This document shows, piece after piece, positions 17,856-25,795 of a stretch of 64,000 nucleotides of DNA (positions are counted from its first letter, which is position 1; every line of letters begins with the position of its first letter). The stretch comes from an archaeon (GTDB lineage Archaea > Thermoproteota > Nitrososphaeria > Nitrososphaerales > Gagatemarchaeaceae), in NCBI GenBank assembly GCA_021819105.1, contig JAKASK010000001.1, positions 128,448 to 192,447 on the forward strand, written 5' to 3'. The notes below the pieces were generated by a model. That model ran no database searches and was not told the DNA's origin. It saw only the letters and a program-made list of their open reading frames with translations. A program made the translations under genes and the position numbers.

Positions 17856-19225
17856 GTTTCCTTCTTCTCTACGACCAACGTGTTACCTTGGACTCCTTTA
17901 ACCCTTACCGCGTCGCCTCGCCTGAGGTCCTGGTCCGACGTGACGGTCCACTCCTCGGATGCTATCTCCGCGACGCCCCTCCCTCCCTTGACGTGATCGG
18001 ACTCCATGGTGCCTTCTCGCCCGATGAGCGCGGTGGGCTCGTTGACCTTGGGGCGCTTCCTGAGCCCCTCCCTTATCGACCGGAGGTAGAGGCTTCCGAT
18101 GACTATCGCCGCGCCCAGGGCGACGATGAGCCCGTAGGTGATGTCGGGGATGCCTGAGAAGTTCACGGGCGGGAGCTGCCCCGACCCCTGATTAGAGGGT
18201 GACGCCGGAGGCAACTGGTAGACCAGGAGGAACCCGAAGACGAAGATGACCACGCCCAGCAGCGCGCTGATTCCATGCTGGGTCTTCACCTCCAGGAAGA
18301 TGAAGGCCGCGCCGACTATCATCAGGAGTACCGCCAGGGGAGAGGCGCCGAAGACCCCCAGCCCGAAAAGGGCGATGGCGATGACCACCACCCCGACTAC
18401 GGATAGGACGATCGTCGGATGGTAGATGTCTGCCATGACCGCGAACACCCCGACGAGGAAGAGGAGGCTCGAGACGTTGGGGTCGCTGAGGATGGAAATC
18501 AGCGACGACCTGATGCCAGGGGTGTTGACGGGCGTAGATGCGGGGACCCCCAGGTCGGCCAGGGCGCCCTGAAGGGTCGTCGCGCTGAGCACGGCGTCCA
18601 CGACGTGATACTTCAGCGCCGAAGGGCACGGGATCGCGGAAGACGCGGGGGTGCTGCAGTAGGAGACCCCCTTGGTGACCATCAGGGCGGTGGCCGTCGC
18701 GTTCCGGCCGTGGGCGGAGGTGAGCGTCTGCATGTAGGAAGCGAAGGCGTTGATGTCCTTGGTCATGGTGGTGTTCTCCTCGCCGGTCGGGATCCCTGAG
18801 ACTATCGGCGTGGCGGAGCCTATGGTGGTCCCGGGCGCCATGAAGATGCTGTTCGAAGCCTCGGCGATGTACGACCCGGCGGAGAATGCGTAGGCCCCTT
18901 CGGGGGCGACCAGTGTGGTGAAGTTCCCGCCCCATGCCTGGTAGCTTTCGATCGACGTCACCATGGACTGCATGCTGGCTCCGTCTCCCCCGTCGGTGGT
19001 CAGGACGAAGACTATGCTGCACGCGTGCAGAGACTCGGCGTTGGAGACCGTGGTGGACATGAAGTCTGCGGCGCCCGGGTCGATGTTCCCGTTGAGCGAT
19101 GCGACATAGGGGGACCCTGCCTGGCACGCGTTCGAGCCAGCCTGGGCGTGGATGGGCGCCAGCTGGGCTGCCAGGACGACCAGGAGGGCGGCCGCGAAGA
19201 CGAGCCTTAGAGCCTTCAATCCCAT
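17852..19225 (-). CDS. NfeD-family membrane serine protease (stomatin operon partner)
   Basis: This 457-residue protein has a signal peptide (residues 1-29), a ClpP-like protease domain (30-230), four to five membrane helices (about 245-375) and a C-terminal OB-fold NfeD domain with GREGTMESD and GDAVRVKGVQGNTLVV. The catalytic Ser is probably in YAFSAGSYIA and the Lys in ALMVTKGVSY, the Ser-Lys dyad of 1510-N-type proteases. The partner stomatin follows with a 4-nt overlap. A TATA element (TATTTATG around 19249) is shared back-to-back with the upp promoter; both messages would be leaderless. Confidence 0.93.
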   Translation of the reverse strand: MGLKALRLVFAAALLVVLAAQLAPIHAQAGSNACQAGSPYVASLNGNIDPGAADFMSTTVSNAESLHACSIVFVLTTDGGDGASMQSMVTSIESYQAWGGNFTTLVAPEGAYAFSAGSYIAEASNSIFMAPGTTIGSATPIVSGIPTGEENTTMTKDINAFASYMQTLTSAHGRNATATALMVTKGVSYCSTPASSAIPCPSALKYHVVDAVLSATTLQGALADLGVPASTPVNTPGIRSSLISILSDPNVSSLLFLVGVFAVMADIYHPTIVLSVVGVVVIAIALFGLGVFGASPLAVLLMIVGAAFIFLEVKTQHGISALLGVVIFVFGFLLVYQLPPASPSNQGSGQLPPVNFSGIPDITYGLIVALGAAIVIGSLYLRSIREGLRKRPKVNEPTALIGREGTMESDHVKGGRGVAEIASEEWTVTSDQDLRRGDAVRVKGVQGNTLVVEKKET

Positions 19226-19281
19226 TCCGCGGCCCCGCTCTCACATAAATACTATCTCAGGGACGCTCGCAGTGGTCTCAG

Positions 19282-19926
19282 GTGAAGCCAAGGGTCACCG
19301 TGGTTGACCACCCCAAGGTCATGGAGCAGCTCACTCTGGCGCGGGACAGGCGGACGAACCAGGTCGCGTTCAGGAAGGCGATCTACAGGCTCGGGAGGTA
19401 CATGGCCTACGAGTTCCTGAGGACGCTGGAGACCGAAGTGGTCGAGGTGGACTCGCCGCTCGGAGCGGCCGTGGGACGCCGGGTCAAGGGCGACGACAAG
19501 ATAGTGATCATCCTCGTCCTCAGGGCGGCGATCCCGTTCGTGGAGGGGATGTACAAGAACTTCCCCATGGCCAGGACCGGTGTGATGAGCGCATGGAGGG
19601 GGCCCGGCCCCAGGTTCCCCATCGAGGTGAACTACGCCAAGATCCCCCAGATACACAGGGACGACGTGGTCATCATAGCCGACCCGATGCTCGCGACAGG
19701 GCACACCCTGATGGAAGTGGCGAAGCGGGTGGCGAGGCAGGGGAAACCCAAACGGCTGGCCTTCTTCTCCGTGATAGCCACCCGACAGGGGATAGGGTAC
19801 GTGGCGAAGTCCTTCCCGAGTGCGGAGTTCTACACATGCGCCATCGACCCGAAGCTGAACGAGCGGGGGTACATAGTGCCGGGCCTCGGAGACGCAGGCG
19901 ACCGGTCCTTCGGCGCGCCGCGCTAG
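19282..19926 (+). CDS. upp: Uracil phosphoribosyltransferase
   Basis: This 214-residue enzyme converts uracil and PRPP to UMP. The PRPP-binding loop IADPMLATGHT near residue 133 and the C-terminal uracil-recognition segment GLGDAGDRSFG are both intact, and the length is typical. The start is GTG, 29 nt downstream of an AAATACTATC element in the short region shared with the divergent NfeD gene. With the nucleoside importer and uridine phosphorylase in this window, it can close a uridine-to-UMP salvage route. Confidence 0.95.
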   Translation: MKPRVTVVDHPKVMEQLTLARDRRTNQVAFRKAIYRLGRYMAYEFLRTLETEVVEVDSPLGAAVGRRVKGDDKIVIILVLRAAIPFVEGMYKNFPMARTGVMSAWRGPGPRFPIEVNYAKIPQIHRDDVVIIADPMLATGHTLMEVAKRVARQGKPKRLAFFSVIATRQGIGYVAKSFPSAEFYTCAIDPKLNERGYIVPGLGDAGDRSFGAPR

Positions 19927-19939
19927 GACGCCGAACCGC

Positions 19940-19946
19940 TTTATAC
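19940..19946 (+). promoter_or_regulatory. TATA box (TTTATA type) for the small membrane protein gene
   Basis: CTTTATACC lies just after the upp stop and is centred 28 nt before a TTG that opens a 103-codon frame. The spacing fits a leaderless transcript and decides the start of that gene. Confidence 0.5.
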
Positions 19947-19970
19947 CCTCGACCACGGCGTGGGCAGAGT

Positions 19971-20282
19971 TTGATCCTCCTGAGAGACGCGGTCTGGAAC
20001 CTCGTTACGGGGGCGTTCCTCCTCGCTGTGCTGGGGTACGCCTACTGGCTCCACTCTGCGTTCAGGGGCGGGGCGATAAGGCGGGCCTATGGCTATATGC
20101 TGGCCGCGCTGGCTGTGATGTGCGCCTCGTTCCTGGGGAAGGTGCCCCTGAACCTCTATGGGGTGTCCGATCCTCTTGCCTACTATGGGATTACATACAC
20201 CAACTTCGGAGTCCTCATCGGCGCCATCTTCCTCCTGCTGTCGCTGAGGGACCTGGCGAAGATCTGGCGCCCCTCCGGCTGA
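19971..20282 (+). CDS. Small hypothetical membrane protein, three to four helices
   Basis: This 103-residue protein has hydrophobic segments at about residues 8-26, 38-55, 60-68 and 76-92 and a short basic end (LRDLAKIWRPSG). I recognise no family. A much longer open frame runs upstream through upp in another frame, but only the part after the TTG at 19971 looks like protein, and a TATA box sits 28 nt upstream of that TTG. It converges on the DNA ligase gene with a 15-nt gap. Confidence 0.65.
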   Translation: MILLRDAVWNLVTGAFLLAVLGYAYWLHSAFRGGAIRRAYGYMLAALAVMCASFLGKVPLNLYGVSDPLAYYGITYTNFGVLIGAIFLLLSLRDLAKIWRPSG

Positions 20283-20297
20283 GCGGCAGCTGGACAG

Positions 20298-22052
20298 TCA
20301 GCCGATCTTCTTCGTCTGGCGGTTGTACATAGCCACTATCTCCTCGACTGACGTGGAGTCCTCCGGGCTCTTGTCGTCCCTGACCTTCCCGGTGAACTTC
20401 GGGAACCTTAGCGAGATGCCGGCGCCGGGCCGTATCCTGCCAATGGCCGCGGTGTGGATGGGGGACAGGGTGAGCTCTGCGGCTATTATCTCGATCACGA
20501 CGTGGGGCCTGAACCAGACGTCGGGGACCATGTTCGACTCGACCCCGGGGGGCCTGACGTGGCTCTCGAAGGGCTTCAGGAGCTTCGGGAGCTTCTCCAG
20601 GTCCTCGTCGGAGAACCCGGTTCCGACCTTCGCCACGCTGGTGAAGACCGACCTCCTGCCGTCGAAGGTGCCGAGGAGATACGTCCCGTAGGTCCCCGCC
20701 CTCCTGCCGCGCCCGTGGAAGGCGCCGATTATGGCCAGGTCCATGGTGTCGGTCAGCTCGCTCCTGTACTCCCGCTTCAGCTTGATCCAGGCGAACTCCC
20801 TCGCTCCCGCCCTGTAGGTCGACGCGGGGTCCTTGACCACCAGCCCTTCGCACCCGTTCTCGATGGCCTCCTCCATGTAGGCCTCGATCTCGGCGGGGGC
20901 CGAGGTTGTCTTCGCCGGCACGAGCCTAGTCCTCTCCGTCTCCTCGACGGCCTCTACCAGCTTCTTCCTCCTGAAGGTGTAAGGCTTCCCGGTAAGGTCG
21001 GACTTGCCTACAAGGAGCATGTCGAAGAAGTTCAGGGCTACGGGATAGTCGGCTATGGCCTGGTCGACCCCGTGCTTGCGCCTCCTGTGCATCAGCTCCT
21101 GGAAGGGGAGGTACTCCCCGGTGTCTTCGTTGATGGCGACGACCTCGGCTTCGAGGATCGCCCGCTTCGCGGACACGTGCTTCTTGACCAGGTCGGCGGC
21201 GTCCGGATAGTGCGAGGTGATCACCTCAAGGCGCCTGGAGAAGAGCTCCACGACGTCTCCGTCCCTGTGAATCTGGAGCCTCTCGCCGTCGAGCTTGTAC
21301 TCGGCCGTCACCGCCTTGTCCCCCATCTTCCTGACGATGTCGGCGGCGGAGCTGAGGCGTTCGGCGAGCATCGGCCGTATGGGGACCCCTACCTCCACGG
21401 TTATGGCCTCGATCCCCTTCATGCCCTTCGACGCCACGCTTTCGACGACGAACCCCAGGTCGGGGTGGACGTTGTAGGCGCGCTCGATGTCCGCCCTGGC
21501 CCCCTTGCCGCCGAGGAAAGCCTCGGCCGCCGCGTCGAGGACAGTGTAGTCTGCGACCCCCAGCCTGAGCTCTCCGGTCACCGTCCGCATGATGAACCTC
21601 GCCTCGAGGGGCGATGCGTCGTTGAGGAGGGAGGCCACCCCCCTGAGCTTCGTCTCGACCGAGCCGGAACCGCTCTGCTTCGCCGTCCTGAGCAGCGTGT
21701 CATAGACCCTCCTCAGGGTGAGCCCTTCGTTGAAGAGGGTCCCCTGGCCCCTGTTCCTCAGCAGGTCCTCCGCCGCGGTCCCGAGGTCGCCGTGTTTGAC
21801 GTAGGCGGCGTAGACCTTGTCCTGAGGGACCCCGGACGCGGAGGAGAGCGCCCGCAGCGCGAGCTTCTCGGCCAGCCCCAGCTCCACCCCTTCGTAGTCG
21901 GGCCTCAGCTTCCCCTGGGTCAGGTAGACGAGAAGCGCCAGCTCGTCCCTGGGGGTCTCCCTCAGGAGTTCGGCGAGGACGCTCGTCATCTCGTTCCTCC
22001 CCGAGATGGCTTCGAGGGCCGCGTACTTCGATGCAACCTCTGAATATAGCAC
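20298..22052 (-). CDS. lig: ATP-dependent DNA ligase
   Basis: This 584-residue replicative ligase has the N-terminal DNA-binding domain starting LYSEVASKYAALEA, then the adenylation motif TAEYKLDGERLQIHRDG with the nucleophilic Lys near residue 253, motif III-IV elements (AILEAEVVAI, EGLVVKDP), and the OB-fold with a VPDVWFRPHVVIEI segment. It seals nicks using ATP, interacting with PCNA in other archaea. The GTG start is supported by alignment of the N-terminus with archaeal ligases and by a GATTAGAC TATA-like element about 29 nt upstream. Confidence 0.97.
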   Translation of the reverse strand: MLYSEVASKYAALEAISGRNEMTSVLAELLRETPRDELALLVYLTQGKLRPDYEGVELGLAEKLALRALSSASGVPQDKVYAAYVKHGDLGTAAEDLLRNRGQGTLFNEGLTLRRVYDTLLRTAKQSGSGSVETKLRGVASLLNDASPLEARFIMRTVTGELRLGVADYTVLDAAAEAFLGGKGARADIERAYNVHPDLGFVVESVASKGMKGIEAITVEVGVPIRPMLAERLSSAADIVRKMGDKAVTAEYKLDGERLQIHRDGDVVELFSRRLEVITSHYPDAADLVKKHVSAKRAILEAEVVAINEDTGEYLPFQELMHRRRKHGVDQAIADYPVALNFFDMLLVGKSDLTGKPYTFRRKKLVEAVEETERTRLVPAKTTSAPAEIEAYMEEAIENGCEGLVVKDPASTYRAGAREFAWIKLKREYRSELTDTMDLAIIGAFHGRGRRAGTYGTYLLGTFDGRRSVFTSVAKVGTGFSDEDLEKLPKLLKPFESHVRPPGVESNMVPDVWFRPHVVIEIIAAELTLSPIHTAAIGRIRPGAGISLRFPKFTGKVRDDKSPEDSTSVEEIVAMYNRQTKKIG

Positions 22053-22159
22053 TGTGAGGGGCTCGACCCCTGCCCGTCTAATCTCCCTATCGGTGACGTC
22101 GCGGAGGAGCTCCTGAGGAAAACCTTAACTGCGGACTGGGGCGGTCGTCCCTGACAGCC

Positions 22160-22528
22160 ATGGGCGGAGTCAAGAAGAAGTCACTGGCTTCGATGGAGAA
22201 GTCCCAGGACTCGCAGGATACCGCGCAGGAACAGGGGGAGCCTGCGAAGGGGAAGAAGGCTGAGAAGAAGTCAGGGCCGCAGCAGAAGAAGCAGCTGGCT
22301 TTCCTTCCTCCGAAGATGAGCGACGCCGAGTTCCTGAAGACGTTGACCCCCCTGAAGGCGATCACGGTTTACACTGCGTCCAGGGCGCTCGGGGTGAACG
22401 CCTCGGTCGCATCCGGGGTCATCAAAGACCTCGAGTCGAAGAACTTGCTGGCGCGGGTCGGCGGGTTCAGCGGACACGGGGTATGGTCGACGAAGAGCGG
22501 AGTCACTGCTTCGGCGCAGAGACCCTGA
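22160..22528 (+). CDS. rps25e: 30S ribosomal protein S25e
   Basis: This 122-residue protein starts MGGVKKKSLA, has a Lys-rich unstructured tail of about 50 residues and then a winged-helix domain (ITVYTASRALGVNASVA, then IKDLESKNLL). That arrangement is S25e, a small-subunit protein found in Thermoproteota/Thaumarchaeota and eukaryotes but not in most euryarchaea. The tail is longer than usual. An ACCTTAACT TATA-like element lies 30 nt before the ATG, so it is probably leaderless. Its end overlaps the convergent cyclophilin-like gene by 26 nt. Confidence 0.85.
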   Translation: MGGVKKKSLASMEKSQDSQDTAQEQGEPAKGKKAEKKSGPQQKKQLAFLPPKMSDAEFLKTLTPLKAITVYTASRALGVNASVASGVIKDLESKNLLARVGGFSGHGVWSTKSGVTASAQRP

Positions 22529-22901
22529 CGACGTCACCTGGCCTCACGGCGTCGAACGTTTCTATCCCTGACTCGACCTTTCCCAGCGGATTCAACGGCC
22601 GGTCGCTCCTGGCGCTCCCGACGAACACGCAGACGAGCCCCCCCGACGGGAGGAAGGCCACGTCCCCTCGGGCGAACTGGACCCTCGGCTTTTCGACCCC
22701 CACCCGCAACTGGGTGAAGAGCGAGACCATGGCTGGCTGGACAGTCACCCTGCTGTCGAAGGGGAGGATCCGGACGACCGAGTTGACCGTGACAGGAGCC
22801 AGGTGACGGAAGAACGAGACAGTCGCCGTGCCCCTGCCGCCTACGGTCACTTCGCACTCTATCTTCGAGACCGAGCCTGCTGCCTGGGCTTCAGACGGCA
22901 A
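22503..22901 (-). CDS. Cyclophilin-like fold protein (TM1367/DUF369 type)
   Basis: The 132-residue protein is all beta with the pattern IECEVTVGGRGTATVSF, HLAPVTVNSVVRILPF and RGDVAFLPSGGLVCVFVG, resembling the small cyclophilin-like proteins of the TM1367 family. Their function is unknown; catalytic prolyl isomerase residues are not obvious here. The frame is open to an ATG at 22976, but that codon sits in the rpoK promoter. A TATA-like TTTTAG (22927-22934) lies 29 nt before the TTG at 22901, which I prefer. Confidence 0.7.
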   Translation of the reverse strand: MPSEAQAAGSVSKIECEVTVGGRGTATVSFFRHLAPVTVNSVVRILPFDSRVTVQPAMVSLFTQLRVGVEKPRVQFARGDVAFLPSGGLVCVFVGSARSDRPLNPLGKVESGIETFDAVRPGDVVRVSAPKQ

Positions 22902-23003
22902 ATCAGGACCGCCCCCGCGAACGGGGCTAAAACCGTTTTCGAGGGCACGGGGAAAATACTTATCTTCCGACCACAATGGGCGAAGGCAACTCCTGGGTTC
23001 TAG

Positions 23004-23294
23004 ATGTCACCTGCAAAAACAGCCAGAAAGGCGAAGCAACCGTCAATTGCCGAATTCGAGGTCAAGATAGGGCCCCCGAAGCTTACCCGCTTCGAGAGAG
23101 CCCGCATCGTGGGAGCCAGGTCTCTCCAGCTGGCCATGGGAGCGCCCGCCTTCGTACCGATCGAGGGAGCCTATCGTGGCCCGATTCAAACCGCGATGCA
23201 GGAGCTGGAGGAAGACGCCCTCCCCTTGTCCATCAGAAGGTCCCTCCCGAACGGGATAACCCAGGACATACCTATCAAGGCCCTCGCGAAGTAG
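23004..23294 (+). CDS. rpoK: DNA-directed RNA polymerase subunit K (Rpb6/omega)
   Basis: This 96-residue protein contains LTRFERARIVGARSLQLAMGAP and LPLSIRRSLPNG, the strongly conserved core of RpoK/Rpb6, which clamps the largest RNA polymerase subunit during assembly. An N-terminal basic tail of about 20 residues precedes it. A TATA-like AAATACTTATC (22955-22965) lies about 45 nt upstream of the ATG, giving a leader near 20 nt. The dehydrogenase gene follows after 11 nt and is probably co-transcribed. Confidence 0.95.
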   Translation: MSPAKTARKAKQPSIAEFEVKIGPPKLTRFERARIVGARSLQLAMGAPAFVPIEGAYRGPIQTAMQELEEDALPLSIRRSLPNGITQDIPIKALAK

Positions 23295-23305
23295 CCGGTC
23301 GGAAC

Positions 23306-24223
23306 ATGCCGGAACGGGTCGCCGTCTTTGTGACCGACACCCTCCCTCAGGAGGCAAGAGCCGTCCTCGGAGATTTCGTGGTCCACGAGTCCCAGGCCGA
23401 CGACGGGACCCTGGCCGAGTGCGAGGCGCTGATCTGCTGGCCCAGGCAGGCGAGAGGCGGACTTCTCCTGAAGATGAAGAAGCTGAAGATGGTCCAGACG
23501 CTGTCGGCGGGGGTCGACACCTTCGACTTCGCGTCGCTTCCCGGGGGCGCACAGGTATACTCGAACGCCGGGGCGTTCACCGAGTCGGTCGCCGAGCACG
23601 CCTGGGGGATGCTGCTGGGGGTCGCGAAGGGAATCCATCTCAGGAATCAGAGGACCACTCCGCGGAGGCTCCGGGGGAAGACGCTGCTCGTCCTTGGGGC
23701 GGGAGCCATAGGGTCTGAGGTGGCCAGGCTTTCGAAGTCGCTCGGGATGAAGACCGTCGGGGTCTCCAGGTCGTTCAGGGTCCCGGAGGCGTTCGACGAG
23801 CGCTATCCGCTGGAATACCTGCGGGATAAAATCCCGGAGGCCGACGCCGTGGTGATGGCGCTCCCCCTGACCAACTCGACGAGGGGGCTGATGAGCCACG
23901 AGCTGCTGAGCAGGGCGAAGGAGGCGGCGATAATAGTCAACGTCGGCAGGGCTGAGAGCGTCCCCGAGGACGACCTGGTCGCCTGGCTTGGCGAGAGGCC
24001 CGAAAGCAGGTTCGCCACCGACGTCTTCTGGGTCAAAGACGGGCGAGAGGTGTATTCCACCCCTGCCTGGCAGCTCCCCAACTTCGCCGGGACGCTTCAC
24101 ATCTCGGGGGTCCCCCTGGGGGAAGACCTTGCGGGGATGAAAGTGGCGGCCGCCCTTAACGTGAGAAGGTATTTCGAGACCGGAAGCGCGGCGAACCACG
24201 TGGACGTCAGCGAATACATCTAG
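23306..24223 (+). CDS. D-2-hydroxyacid dehydrogenase family protein
   Basis: This 305-residue NAD-dependent enzyme has the Rossmann motif LVLGAGAIGSEVARLSKS near residue 130, the conserved LPLTNSTRGLM segment and NVGRAESVPEDDL, where the active-site Arg region lies. It reduces 2-keto acids or oxidises D-2-hydroxy acids; the substrate is not evident. The usual catalytic His position falls in ADVFWVKDGREVYSTPAWQ-like sequence and is not clearly a His-Pro-aromatic, so activity may be atypical. A long frame extends upstream through rpoK, but the ATG at 23306 is where the family fold starts. Confidence 0.85.
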   Translation: MPERVAVFVTDTLPQEARAVLGDFVVHESQADDGTLAECEALICWPRQARGGLLLKMKKLKMVQTLSAGVDTFDFASLPGGAQVYSNAGAFTESVAEHAWGMLLGVAKGIHLRNQRTTPRRLRGKTLLVLGAGAIGSEVARLSKSLGMKTVGVSRSFRVPEAFDERYPLEYLRDKIPEADAVVMALPLTNSTRGLMSHELLSRAKEAAIIVNVGRAESVPEDDLVAWLGERPESRFATDVFWVKDGREVYSTPAWQLPNFAGTLHISGVPLGEDLAGMKVAAALNVRRYFETGSAANHVDVSEYI

Positions 24224-24249
24224 GGAACCCCCGATTCCCCCCAATGCGG

Positions 24250-24257
24250 TTATATAC
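24250..24257 (+). promoter_or_regulatory. TATA box of the alba gene
   Basis: TTATATAC is a near-consensus archaeal TATA box. It predicts transcription from about 24280, which lies downstream of the in-frame GTG at 24272 and upstream of the ATG at 24293. It therefore decides the start of Alba. Confidence 0.7.
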
Positions 24258-24292
24258 GCGGGCGGACGGCCGTGCCGAGCAAGGTCAGTCAT

Positions 24293-24658
24293 ATGCCAAA
24301 GAAGAGATCCGACACAAACGAGTCAGAGGGACACAAGGCCGATGAACAGGCCACAGCACCAGCACACGAAAGCGCACCAACCCAAAGGTCTGCGCCGCTC
24401 AACCACATCTTTGTAGGCCAGAAGCCTGTGATGAACTACGCCATGAGCGCACTCATCCAGCTAGCTTCCGCCGGCGAAGTGACGGTGAAGGCCAGAGGGA
24501 TGGCGATCAGCAGAGCCGTCGACGTCGCAGAGATCGTCACAAAGAGGCTGGGCAACGGCCAGTTCAAGATCAAGGACATCGGCATCAACACCGAGGTCGT
24601 TGGCGAAGGCCCAGAGCAAAGGAACATCTCCTCGATCGAAATAGTCGTCGGAAAGTAA
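24293..24658 (+). CDS. alba: Alba chromatin protein
   Basis: This 121-residue protein has a hydrophilic N-terminal tail of about 35 residues, then NHIFVGQKPVMNYAMSALIQL and the DNA-binding hairpin region VKARGMAISRAVDVAEIV, ending in SSIEIVVGK. This is Alba, an abundant DNA- and RNA-binding chromatin protein working as a dimer. The usual acetylatable Lys region (IFVGQKPVMNY) is kept. The acidic/His-rich tail is an addition seen in some lineages. A strong TATA box drives it, and a weak stem-loop plus T-rich run follows the gene. Confidence 0.96.
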   Translation: MPKKRSDTNESEGHKADEQATAPAHESAPTQRSAPLNHIFVGQKPVMNYAMSALIQLASAGEVTVKARGMAISRAVDVAEIVTKRLGNGQFKIKDIGINTEVVGEGPEQRNISSIEIVVGK

Positions 24659-24698
24659 GCGCCAAAACACCAACAAACCAACCGTTGGACAGCGTGAA

Positions 24699-24726
24699 GC
24701 AGCGTAAGCTGCGGATCATATTTTCT
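24699..24726 (+). terminator. Possible stem-loop terminator after alba
   Basis: GCAGC-GTAA-GCTGC forms a 5-bp stem with a 4-base loop, followed a few bases later by ATATTTTCTG. Archaeal termination mainly needs T-rich tracts, so the T-run is probably the functional part. The stem is short and could be chance. Confidence 0.35.
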
Positions 24727-24825
24727 GTTCATCCAAACTTACCAGGGCCCCCCGTCCACCTCCCAGGATTCCCATGAGGCAGGCAGGGAGCAGGCGGACC
24801 CGCGAAGTCGAAGCAGGACGCCGAA

Positions 24826-25182
24826 GTGCTGGCCAATCGGAAGAAAGCCGAGCGCGCTGGGGTGGTCGAGCCGGTTCTTTCTGAAGCCGACAAAGCGGCG
24901 AACACCGAAGAGGTGGACGCATTCTTCCAATCCCGGTTTGAAGAGGGGTTCAGGGACGGGATAGGAGGGAACACAGACGACGCCCTCGCGACGGCGATGC
25001 CCCGGGGTTTCGAGCCTTCTTCAATCAGGGTCCGGCTCCAGATCTGGCATGGGAAGCACGACAGGTTCGTCCACTTTTCGCACGGCCGGTGGCTGGCCGC
25101 CGGCATCCCCAAGGCCGAAGCGCATCTGGAGGGGGATGAAGGCCACATTTCGATGTTCGTGAACAGGGTTTCCGAAGTCTAA
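24826..25182 (+). pseudogene. C-terminal remnant of an alpha/beta hydrolase (proline iminopeptidase-like)
   Basis: The 118-codon frame encodes only the last part of an alpha/beta hydrolase. It shows the IRVRLQIWHGKHDRFVHFS segment holding the catalytic Asp and the EGDEGHISMF segment holding the catalytic His. The N-terminal half with the nucleophile elbow (GxSxG) is absent: an in-frame TGA lies about 55 bases upstream at the ATGAGG of 24774, and no frame of the preceding 160 bases encodes a hydrolase core. No promoter or Shine-Dalgarno is evident. A decayed or truncated gene is the simplest reading; translation as a short protein from the GTG cannot be excluded. Confidence 0.6.
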
Positions 25183-25299
25183 GGATGGCCCGCCTCGCGA
25201 TTCTGAAGGCCGCCTACCCCCCAAGATGTGATTGAAACAAGCGGAACCGGCCGCCGTCGCGTCCATCCCTCGTAGCCTGGGGAGCAAACTGCGCCACAG

Positions 25300-25707
25300 C
25301 TAGCCGAACCCCTTGAGAATTGCCATGTCGATGCCGGCAAACACGAACACCACGAGGAAAAGCAGGGCCAGCCCGAGGTACAGGTTGACAGACCTGGACG
25401 GTGTCGTCTGCCTCCCGCTCAGATAGGCGAGGTAGATTCCCGCGCCTCCGACAGCGACGATGAAGGAGTTCACTATCGCTTCCGGGATCGTCTCGGCTGC
25501 GGTGCCCGGGTATGGTATGTAGGTCTGGTTCGGGACCGGGTACACCAGCGCATTGACGAAACCCGCCATCACCGCGACCATGATCGTCACGTAGAGGGCC
25601 TGCATCCACCCCCCTCTCCGCGCTACCGACGAACCAAGGCTGGCGGCGGCGCCCCCCAGCGCGCCGATGGTCCTCGAGTACGCAGACTCCAGAGCTTCCC
25701 TGAGCAC
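25300..25707 (-). CDS. Hypothetical membrane protein next to the Rieske gene
   Basis: I do not recognise this protein of about 135 residues. It has three hydrophobic segments (about residues 36-55, 80-98 and 108-130), an external-looking loop VYPVPNQTYIPYPGTAAE between the first two, and a short end LKGFG. The GTG at 25707 has a GGGGTGA Shine-Dalgarno 5 nt upstream; a TTG at 25722 is the alternative. It follows the Rieske gene by about 90 nt on the same strand, so it might be a small subunit of the same respiratory complex; that is inference from position only. Confidence 0.6.
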   Translation of the reverse strand: MLREALESAYSRTIGALGGAAASLGSSVARRGGWMQALYVTIMVAVMAGFVNALVYPVPNQTYIPYPGTAAETIPEAIVNSFIVAVGGAGIYLAYLSGRQTTPSRSVNLYLGLALLFLVVFVFAGIDMAILKGFG

Positions 25708-25795
25708 GAAGTCACCCCGCAAAGGAAGAAGACCGTACGCGAGATGCCGGCGGTCTCTTCAAAGCAGGCAGATTTAGTGTCCCCATCGACTCTTG

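Noticed and set aside
20454-22043. 529-codon open frame antisense to DNA ligase
   Set aside because: Codon-pattern shadow of the ligase gene; composition rich in Gly, Arg, Val, Glu and His without motifs.
22976-23305. Upstream extension of the D-2-hydroxyacid dehydrogenase frame
   Set aside because: It runs out of frame through rpoK; the dehydrogenase fold begins at the ATG at 23306.
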